A program made the position numbers and the translations under genes. A model generated the notes under the pieces. That model saw only the letters and a list, made by a program, of their open reading frames with translations. It ran no database searches and was not told where the DNA came from. Below, in pieces: positions 58,911 through 64,000 of a stretch of DNA of 64,000 nt. Numbering within the stretch: the stretch's first letter is position 1; the number at the start of each line of letters is the position of its first letter. Source of the DNA: Pseudodonghicola sp048268305 (lineage in GTDB: Bacteria; Pseudomonadota; Alphaproteobacteria; Rhodobacterales; Rhodobacteraceae); assembly GCF_048268305.1 (NCBI RefSeq), contig NZ_JBLWVT010000007.1, forward strand, positions 124,001 through 188,000, given 5' to 3'.

Positions 58911-58936
58911 AAGGGCCGGTCCAGTGACCGGCCCTT
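58911..58936. terminator. Bidirectional intrinsic terminator
   Basis: AAGGGCCGGTC and its exact complement flank a CAGT loop directly after the methyltransferase stop and 24 bases past the YccA stop. The A-rich (AAAAGAA) and T-rich (CTTCGGCTTT) sides allow termination both ways. Confidence 0.85.
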
Positions 58937-58960
58937 CGGCTTTGGGATGTTCCCTGCGGC

Positions 58961-59698
58961 TTATTCGCGGTTGCCCAGCAGTTGCAGCAGGAACATGAAC
59001 ATGTTGATGAAGTCGAGATAGAGGTTCAGCGCCCCCATGATCGCGGCCTTGCCCAGCCATTCGCGGTCGCCCGAATGGGCGTGCTGCAGATAGACACCCT
59101 TGATGTTCTGGGTGTCATAGGCGGTGAGGCCGGCGAAGATCAGCACGCCGATGAAGGAGATCGCAAACATGATCGCCGGGGAGCCCAGGAAGATGTTGAT
59201 GATCGAGGCCACGATCAGGCCGATCACACCCATCATCAGGAAGGTGCCCATGCCCGACAGGTCTTTCTTGGTGACATAACCGAACAGCGACATGCCAGCG
59301 AAGGCGATCGAGGTCACCAGGAAGACCTGGGCGATCGAGAAGCCGGTGAAGGCCACGAAAATCCAGCTCAGGCTCAGACCCATCACTGCGGCGAAGGCAT
59401 AGAAGAACAGCTGCGCGCCAGCGGCCGACAGCCGGTTCAGCGCGGCGCCAAAGGCGAAGACCATGATCAGCGGCGCAAACATCACCACCCAGCCCAGGAT
59501 ATTCGGGCGCAGGGTGATCGGATCGCGGAAGACGCCGAGCAGGTCGGGGCTGGTGCCCACGGCCCAGGCCACCAGGAAGGTCAGCAGCATGCCCACGGAC
59601 ATGGTGCCGTAGACCTTGTTCATGTGAGCGCGGAGGCCCTCGTCAATCTGGGCGCTGCGTGCGCCGGCAGACGTCCTGATCGTGTCGAATTCAGCCAT
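58961..59698 (-). CDS. Bax inhibitor-1/YccA family membrane protein
   Basis: A 245-residue inner-membrane protein with seven helices, of the BI-1/YccA/TMBIM family. The N-terminus HMNKVYGTMSVGMLLTFLVA and the end MGALNLYLDFINMFMFLLQLLG are conserved family segments; the acidic Asp-Asn near the C-terminus is part of the proposed calcium/proton site. YccA relatives inhibit the FtsH protease and may conduct calcium. The ATG at 59698 follows a weak purine-rich site. Confidence 0.95.
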   Translation of the reverse strand: MAEFDTIRTSAGARSAQIDEGLRAHMNKVYGTMSVGMLLTFLVAWAVGTSPDLLGVFRDPITLRPNILGWVVMFAPLIMVFAFGAALNRLSAAGAQLFFYAFAAVMGLSLSWIFVAFTGFSIAQVFLVTSIAFAGMSLFGYVTKKDLSGMGTFLMMGVIGLIVASIINIFLGSPAIMFAISFIGVLIFAGLTAYDTQNIKGVYLQHAHSGDREWLGKAAIMGALNLYLDFINMFMFLLQLLGNRE

Positions 59699-60007
59699 TG
59701 ATGGTCTCCAAGTAAAAGCCTGTTGGAACCGTCCCGGCGGAAGGAACGGCAATTGCCTCCAATATTGGAGACGCAGAGCGGCTTTTCAAGGATTTAGGGC
59801 GCAATTTCCACAAGTTCCGCGCCGCGACCGCAGGGGCGGGGAGAGGCGGCCAAAGGCGGCGGCCGCTTGGGGGCTGGCAAAGGGAGAGGGGGCAAATGAA
59901 CAGACCGCGCACCTTGATGGTGGCGGCCTGTCAGTCCCGGTCGGTTGCGGGACGGGCGGGGCAGTGATCGGTCCGGGGAGGGAACCGGCCCCAGGCGGGC
60001 TGCGGCA
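59699..60007. other. Intergenic region, no gene recognised
   Basis: About 310 bases between YccA (upstream side) and the 3' end of DUF1127. It holds the YccA promoter near 59700-59770; no terminator or coding frame is convincing. Confidence 0.4.
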
Positions 60008-60217
60008 TCAGCAGCGCCAGCTTTCCGGAGCGTCCCAGAACGGGCGGTTGGCTTCGGCGCGGGCCTCGGTGCGGCTGATGCCGATGTCTTCCAGTGCCCG
60101 GTCGTCAAGCTTCAGCAGGGCGCGACGTTGCCGGCGGACGGCAAGCATATGCGCCAGGCGGGAAATCAACGCGGTGCGCGGCCTGCCGCGGCCGGCGGAA
60201 GCGGTGATGAAGGTCAT
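60008..60217 (-). CDS. DUF1127 family protein
   Basis: A 69-residue protein. The C-terminal RRALLKLDDRALEDIGISRTEARAEA is the DUF1127 (YjiS-like) core: R...L..L.D..L.DIG.SR...... In alphaproteobacteria DUF1127 proteins are small, basic and linked to RNA metabolism, phosphate or stress responses. The RBS AAGGAGAT precedes ATG at 60217. It is divergent from the LysR gene with 125 bases between starts, so LysR may regulate it. Confidence 0.9.
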   Translation of the reverse strand: MTFITASAGRGRPRTALISRLAHMLAVRRQRRALLKLDDRALEDIGISRTEARAEANRPFWDAPESWRC

Positions 60218-60342
60218 GTCACATCTCCTTTCCATGTTTGTGATGTGTCTTCGGATCGTATCAAAATTCTTGATCCATATGGTCTGCCGTGGTTCATTTT
60301 GAAAGCGAATGTTTTTGATCTCTGGCATCAAGGTTTGTGATC

Positions 60343-61221
60343 ATGCGAAATCTCGACCTGACCACGCTCCGCTCCTTCGTAGCGGTTGCCGATTACGGCG
60401 GTGTGACGAAGGCCGCGGGCTTTCTGCACCTGACTCAATCGGCGGTCTCGATGCAGCTCAAGCGGTTGGAGGACCTGCTGGGACTCGAGCTTCTCGACCG
60501 CTCGGGGCGCAGCATCGCATTGACCGCGGCGGGAGAGCAGCTCTTGACCTATGCCCGCCGCATGGTGGCGCTGAATGACGAGGTGATCGCACGGCTGACC
60601 GATCAGGCCTTCGAGGGGGAGATCGTCCTCGGGGTGCCACATGATATTGTCTATCCGGCGATCCCGCGGGTGCTGCAGCGGTTCAACGTCGCCTTTCCCC
60701 GCGTCAAGGTGCAGCTCATTTCTTCCTACAGCGTGCAGTTGAAACATGCCTTCAGCCGCGGCGAATGCGATCTGATCCTGACCACCGAGCCGCGCGGAGC
60801 CGAGGGGGCCGAGACCGTTGCCGAGCTGCCGCTGAACTGGATGGGCGCGCACGGCGGTTCCAGTTGGCGGCAACGGCCGTTGCGGCTGGCCTTCGGTCGG
60901 CACTGCATATTCCGCCCCGAGGCGATCGAGGCGTTGAACCGGGCCGGCATCGACTGGGAGCTGGCAGTGGAATCCGAATCGGATCGCACCATCGAGGCGA
61001 CGGTGAGCGCCGATCTGGCGATCACGGCGATGCTCGAAGGCTCAGAACCGCCGCATCTGGAGCGAATCGACGCGGGCGGCGCCCTGCCGTTGCTGCCGGC
61101 GCATCGGATCAACCTCTACATGCGCGATCGCGCCGCCGATCCGCTGGTGGCGGAACTGGCCGATCTGATCCGCTCGACCATTCAGGGCTATGCCGGGGCC
61201 CCGCTGCGCGCGGTGGGCTAG
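60343..61221 (+). CDS. LysR family transcriptional regulator
   Basis: A 292-residue regulator. The N-terminal winged helix is LRSFVAVADYGGVTKAAGFLHLTQSAVSMQLKRLEDLLG with LDRSGRSIALTAAGEQLL (about 8-60). The substrate-binding domain is shorter and less typical (about 90-290). Divergent promoter arrangement with DUF1127 suggests that this is one target. The ATG at 60343 is chosen over an earlier GTG. Confidence 0.92.
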   Translation: MRNLDLTTLRSFVAVADYGGVTKAAGFLHLTQSAVSMQLKRLEDLLGLELLDRSGRSIALTAAGEQLLTYARRMVALNDEVIARLTDQAFEGEIVLGVPHDIVYPAIPRVLQRFNVAFPRVKVQLISSYSVQLKHAFSRGECDLILTTEPRGAEGAETVAELPLNWMGAHGGSSWRQRPLRLAFGRHCIFRPEAIEALNRAGIDWELAVESESDRTIEATVSADLAITAMLEGSEPPHLERIDAGGALPLLPAHRINLYMRDRAADPLVAELADLIRSTIQGYAGAPLRAVG

Positions 61222-61241
61222 GGGGCTGGCTTGGCCCGGGG

Positions 61242-62198
61242 TCAGGGGGTGATCACCACCTTGCCGGTCGACCGCCGGTCGCGCAGCAGCGCAAGGCCTT
61301 CCTCGACCCGGTCGAGCGGCAGCACATGGCTGACATGCGGCTTCAGTCGACCCTCCAGATACCAGCCGATCAGGGTGGTCAGGCTCTGCGTCACCGCCTC
61401 GGGGCGGAATTTCAGGTAGCCGCCGATATAAAAGCCGATCACCGTGAGGTTCTTCACCAAAAGGTGATTGGCGGGAATTTGCGGCACGTCCCCGCTGGCA
61501 AAGCCGATCGGCAGCAGCCGCGCCTCGGGGTTGCAGGCGCGAAACGCCGCCTTCCACAGATCGCCCCCCACCGCGTCATAGACCACATCGGCGCCGCCCA
61601 GTTCCAGCACCCGGGCGCGCAGATCCTCATCCGCTCCGATCAGGTGGTCGGCTCCGGCGGCCTTGGCCACGGCCAGCTTGTCGTCCCCCCGCGCCTGGGC
61701 GATCACCCGGGCCCCCATCAGCTTGCCGATCTCCACCGCCGTCAGCCCGACACCGCCGGCCGCGCCGGTGACCAGCAGCGTCTCTCCGGGTTGCAGCCGG
61801 GCGCGATAATCTAGCGCCATATGGCTGGTGCCATAGGCGATCTGGAAGGCGGCGGCGTGCTCATAAGGCATCTCATCGGGCAGTTTTACCGCCCGAGACG
61901 CCGCAAAGACGCCCGTTTCGGCCAATCCCCCCTGTCCGCTGTAAACCGCCACCCGATCTCCGATGGCAAAGCGGGTGACGCCTTCTCCGAGCGAGATCAC
62001 CTCCCCGGCGATCTCCATGCCCGGGATAAAGGGGGCCGGCGGCGTATCCTGATAGGTGCCCTTCAGCATCAGCAGATCCGCGAAGTTCAGCCCGCAGGCG
62101 CGGATCGCGACACCGATCTGCCCGGGGCCCGCGATCGGCTCGGGCAGGTCGGTCAGCCGCGCCTCGGCGCCGGTGGCGGTCAGGTGATACGCGCGCAT
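61242..62198 (-). CDS. Zinc-binding dehydrogenase-like NADPH:quinone oxidoreductase
   Basis: A 318-residue medium-chain oxidoreductase. The Qor-like opening is VAIRACGLNFADLLMLKGTYQ, the substrate-loop GMEIAGEVISLGEG follows, and the nucleotide-binding motif is VTGAAGGVGLTAVEIGKLMG. Zinc-binding Cys residues of alcohol dehydrogenases are absent, which fits quinone or enone reductases. The start at 62198 follows GGGGAATT; longer upstream frames are rejected. Confidence 0.92.
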   Translation of the reverse strand: MRAYHLTATGAEARLTDLPEPIAGPGQIGVAIRACGLNFADLLMLKGTYQDTPPAPFIPGMEIAGEVISLGEGVTRFAIGDRVAVYSGQGGLAETGVFAASRAVKLPDEMPYEHAAAFQIAYGTSHMALDYRARLQPGETLLVTGAAGGVGLTAVEIGKLMGARVIAQARGDDKLAVAKAAGADHLIGADEDLRARVLELGGADVVYDAVGGDLWKAAFRACNPEARLLPIGFASGDVPQIPANHLLVKNLTVIGFYIGGYLKFRPEAVTQSLTTLIGWYLEGRLKPHVSHVLPLDRVEEGLALLRDRRSTGKVVITP

Positions 62199-62504
62199 GG
62201 AAAATTCCCCTCTGATGGTCGCCATAAATGGTGATAACGAAATCCATGTCAAACCTCCGGCTTTGACATCGATAGGCCGCACCACAGCGGCGGGTGCCGG
62301 GGAACACAACCACAGCGAAAGGTGTGTTAGCACTAAATCAACTGTCTTGCGCTCCTCGGAAAAGCCCGTACAATTCTAAATGCGGGTGCCGAAAGGCGTG
62401 CAGTGGGGAGGGGAACCGCACGAAACGCCGCAAAGCAACAGGGGGAGCGGAAAGGCGTGTTCGCGTCTGTTCGGCTCGTAATAAGTAACACGTAAGGAGA
62501 ACCC
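62199..62504. other. Intergenic region, no gene recognised
   Basis: About 305 bases between the divergent quinone reductase and XRE regulator genes, therefore containing both promoters. Nothing further is recognisable. Confidence 0.4.
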
Positions 62505-62876
62505 ATGACCCATCCCGTTGACGTTCATGTGGGCAAACGGGTCCGGCACCGCCGTTGGCTGGTGGGGATGACCCAGCAGCAGCTGGCGGAAAAGGTCGGC
62601 ATCAAGTTCCAGCAGATCCAGAAATACGAAACCGGTGCGAACCGAATCAGCGCCTCCCGACTGTGGGATATCGCCGATGCCTTGGAGGTTCCGGTGAGCT
62701 TCTTCTTCGAAGGTCTGGACGAGGCCGAGAAGGCCGTCGACAGCAAGACCAGCGTTCCGGCCGATCTGATGGGCGATAAAGAGGCGCTGGATCTGATCCG
62801 CTCCTATTACGCGATCCCGGAAAACCAGCGCCGGCGCCTGTTCGAACTGGCCCGCGTGCTGAGCGACGTCGCCTGA
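62505..62876 (+). CDS. XRE family helix-turn-helix regulator
   Basis: A 123-residue regulator with an XRE/Cro HTH: VGKRVRHRRWLVGMTQQQLAEK, then GIKFQQIQKYETGANRISASR at about 30-50, and a C-terminal tail with LIRSYYAIPENQRRRLFELARVL. The N-terminus MTHPVDVHVGKRVRHRRW is a conserved alphaproteobacterial variety present in many members of the order. Targets unknown. RBS AAGGAGAA precedes the ATG. Confidence 0.93.
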   Translation: MTHPVDVHVGKRVRHRRWLVGMTQQQLAEKVGIKFQQIQKYETGANRISASRLWDIADALEVPVSFFFEGLDEAEKAVDSKTSVPADLMGDKEALDLIRSYYAIPENQRRRLFELARVLSDVA

Positions 62877-62984
62877 CACCGCCCCATCCGCGCATGTGCC
62901 CGACCGGTGCCCCGTTGCGGGGGACCGGTCTTTGATTCTTGCGCCGACTTGCATCCGCCCGGTCGCCGTGGCACCTGAGCCGTC

Positions 62985-63785
62985 ATGACCGATCAACTGC
63001 CCTCCGCCCTCAGTGATCTCGATGTCGCCCACAGGCTGGCCGACACCGCCCGCGCGGTGATCCTGCCCTATTTCCGACGCCTCGATCTGACCGCCGACAA
63101 CAAGCTCGCCGCTGGCTTCGACCCGGTGACCGAGGCCGACCGCGCCGCCGAGCGGGCGATGCGCGCGCTGCTGGCAGAGCTGCGGCCGGAGGATGGCATT
63201 CTGGGCGAGGAATTCGGCAGCCAGGCGGGCCGCAATGGCCGTACCTGGGTGCTCGACCCGATCGACGGCACCCGCGGCTTTCTCAGCGGCACGCCGACCT
63301 GGGGGGTGCTGATCGCCCTCTCCGAAGGGGCTGGGCCCGTCCTGGGGATCATCGACCAGCCCTATACCGGCGAGCGCTTCGTCGGGGGCCCGCAGGGGGC
63401 CGAGCTGATCGGACCGCACGGGCGCCGCAGCCTGCGCACCCGCCAGACCGCCCGGTTGGAGGAGGCGATCCTTTTCACCACCTTCCCCGAGGTCGGCAGC
63501 CCGGCAGAGCGCGCGGCGTTCGAGGCGGTGTCACGCCAGGTGAAGCTCACCCGCTACGGCATGGATTGCTATGCCTATGCCCTTCTCGCCGCCGGCCATA
63601 TCGACCTGGTGATCGAGGCCGGGCTGAACCCCTATGACGTGCAGGGGCCCATCGCGGTGATCGAAGCCGCCGGCGGCGTCGTGACCGACTGGCAGGGCGG
63701 CAGGGCCGACCAGGGCGGCCGGCTGCTCGCCGCCGCCAACCCGGTGCTGCACGCCCAGGCGCTGGAGATCCTGCGCCAGGCCTGA
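62985..63785 (+). CDS. hisN: Histidinol-phosphate phosphatase, inositol monophosphatase-type
   Basis: A 266-residue Mg-dependent phosphatase of the IMPase family. Metal-site motifs are GEEFG at 74-78, DPIDGTRGFLSG at 91-102 and NPYDVQGPIAVIEAAGGVVTD near the C-terminus. The RGF element after DPIDGT matches HisN-type histidinol phosphatases, which catalyse the penultimate step of histidine synthesis. No other his gene is nearby, so a generic inositol phosphatase role is possible. Confidence 0.85.
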   Translation: MTDQLPSALSDLDVAHRLADTARAVILPYFRRLDLTADNKLAAGFDPVTEADRAAERAMRALLAELRPEDGILGEEFGSQAGRNGRTWVLDPIDGTRGFLSGTPTWGVLIALSEGAGPVLGIIDQPYTGERFVGGPQGAELIGPHGRRSLRTRQTARLEEAILFTTFPEVGSPAERAAFEAVSRQVKLTRYGMDCYAYALLAAGHIDLVIEAGLNPYDVQGPIAVIEAAGGVVTDWQGGRADQGGRLLAAANPVLHAQALEILRQA

Positions 63786-63907
63786 TCCCGGTCTTGTGGC
63801 GAATCGTTGCCACGGTTACCAAATCGCCGCGCCGAGTCCTTCGCCCGTCTTCTGTCGGCGCCTTTGTCACACTTCGTCACCGAAACGGGCCAGACCGGAG
63901 TGTGCTT

Positions 63908-64000
63908 ATGACCGAGATCCTGATCCGCAATGCCCTTGCCATCCTCACCATGGATGACGCCCGCCGCGAGCTCGCCGGCGAGGATATCCTGATCCGCGAC
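63908..64000 (+). CDS. Amidohydrolase family protein, N-terminal fragment (possibly 8-oxoguanine deaminase)
   Basis: Only the first 31 codons are in the window: MTEILIRNALAILTMDDARR then ELAGEDILIRD, cut by the window edge. The pattern of a short beta-sandwich strand with ILIRNALAILTMDD is typical of TRZ/ATZ-type amidohydrolases such as 8-oxoguanine deaminase or hydroxyatrazine hydrolases. Metal-binding His residues would lie beyond the edge. Confidence 0.55.
   Translation, partial: MTEILIRNALAILTMDDARRELAGEDILIRD

Overview
The window is a gene-dense, GC-rich chromosomal segment from an alphaproteobacterium, most likely a member of the Rhodobacteraceae (Rhodobacterales). The evidence is the combination of Hedgehog/intein-type (Hint) domain proteins, a DUF1127 protein, DUF3572, a malic enzyme-phosphotransacetylase fusion (MaeB), propionyl-CoA synthetase PrpE, an H-NOX-like gene fused into an operon with a GGDEF gene, an alphaproteobacterial NAD kinase and a type A RNase P RNA. 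I see no prophage, insertion sequence, plasmid function or CRISPR array; genus and species cannot be set from the sequence alone.

Layout. 0-13 kb: IclR regulator, tRNA-Gly(UCC), secreted staphylococcal-nuclease-like protein, a solitary CoxG-like SRPBCC protein in lower-GC DNA, an ABC exporter, an acyl-CoA synthetase overlapping an HSL-type esterase, an amino(poly)amine-oxidase-like FAD enzyme with an unusual C-terminal extension, a YbfF-like esterase, a VOC protein and glyA. 13-20 kb: nadK, an amidase, prpE and maeB; the prpE-maeB gap holds a maeB terminator and TTTGCAAA motifs. 20-24 kb: pyrimidine salvage operon cdd-deoA-deoB-upp. 24-33 kb: cell-envelope and unknown proteins, a DMT exporter, a sulfotransferase, a Hint protein, DUF3572, a HAD phosphatase, and a two-gene signalling operon (H-NOX-like protein plus HNOBA-GGDEF diguanylate cyclase). 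33-46 kb: polyglutamine peptidoglycan-binding-domain protein, parE, epoxide-hydrolase-like enzyme, MATE exporter, two tandem tRNA-Gly(GCC), a second Hint protein, pyruvate carboxylase, an FMN alpha-hydroxy-acid dehydrogenase, DUF1810 and a cold-shock protein. 46-51 kb: ArsC/Spx-like reductase, a membrane protein, a bufferin-type RiPP operon (DUF2282 precursor, DUF692, DUF2063) and thrS. 51-64 kb: hybrid histidine kinase, gatC-gatA, lipoproteins, a peptidoglycan amidase, rnpB, rpmG, a methyltransferase, YccA/Bax-inhibitor protein, DUF1127/LysR pair, quinone reductase, XRE regulator, hisN and the start of an amidohydrolase.

How the genes work together. PrpE, MaeB and pyruvate carboxylase sit within 30 kb and connect propionate/acetate activation to C3-C4 interconversion; the repeated TTTGCAAA boxes upstream of prpE resemble sites of short-chain fatty acyl regulators. 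cdd, deoA, deoB and upp together convert (deoxy)cytidine and thymidine/uridine to bases, pentose phosphates and UMP. The bufABC cluster is predicted to make a cysteine-modified, copper-binding periplasmic peptide.

The two most interesting systems are (1) the H-NOX-like/HNOBA-GGDEF operon at 30592-32201, where the H-NOX-like protein has lost both the proximal haem histidine and the YxSxR haem-propionate motif, suggesting a haem-independent input to c-di-GMP signalling, and (2) the compact bufferin operon at 47173-49066.
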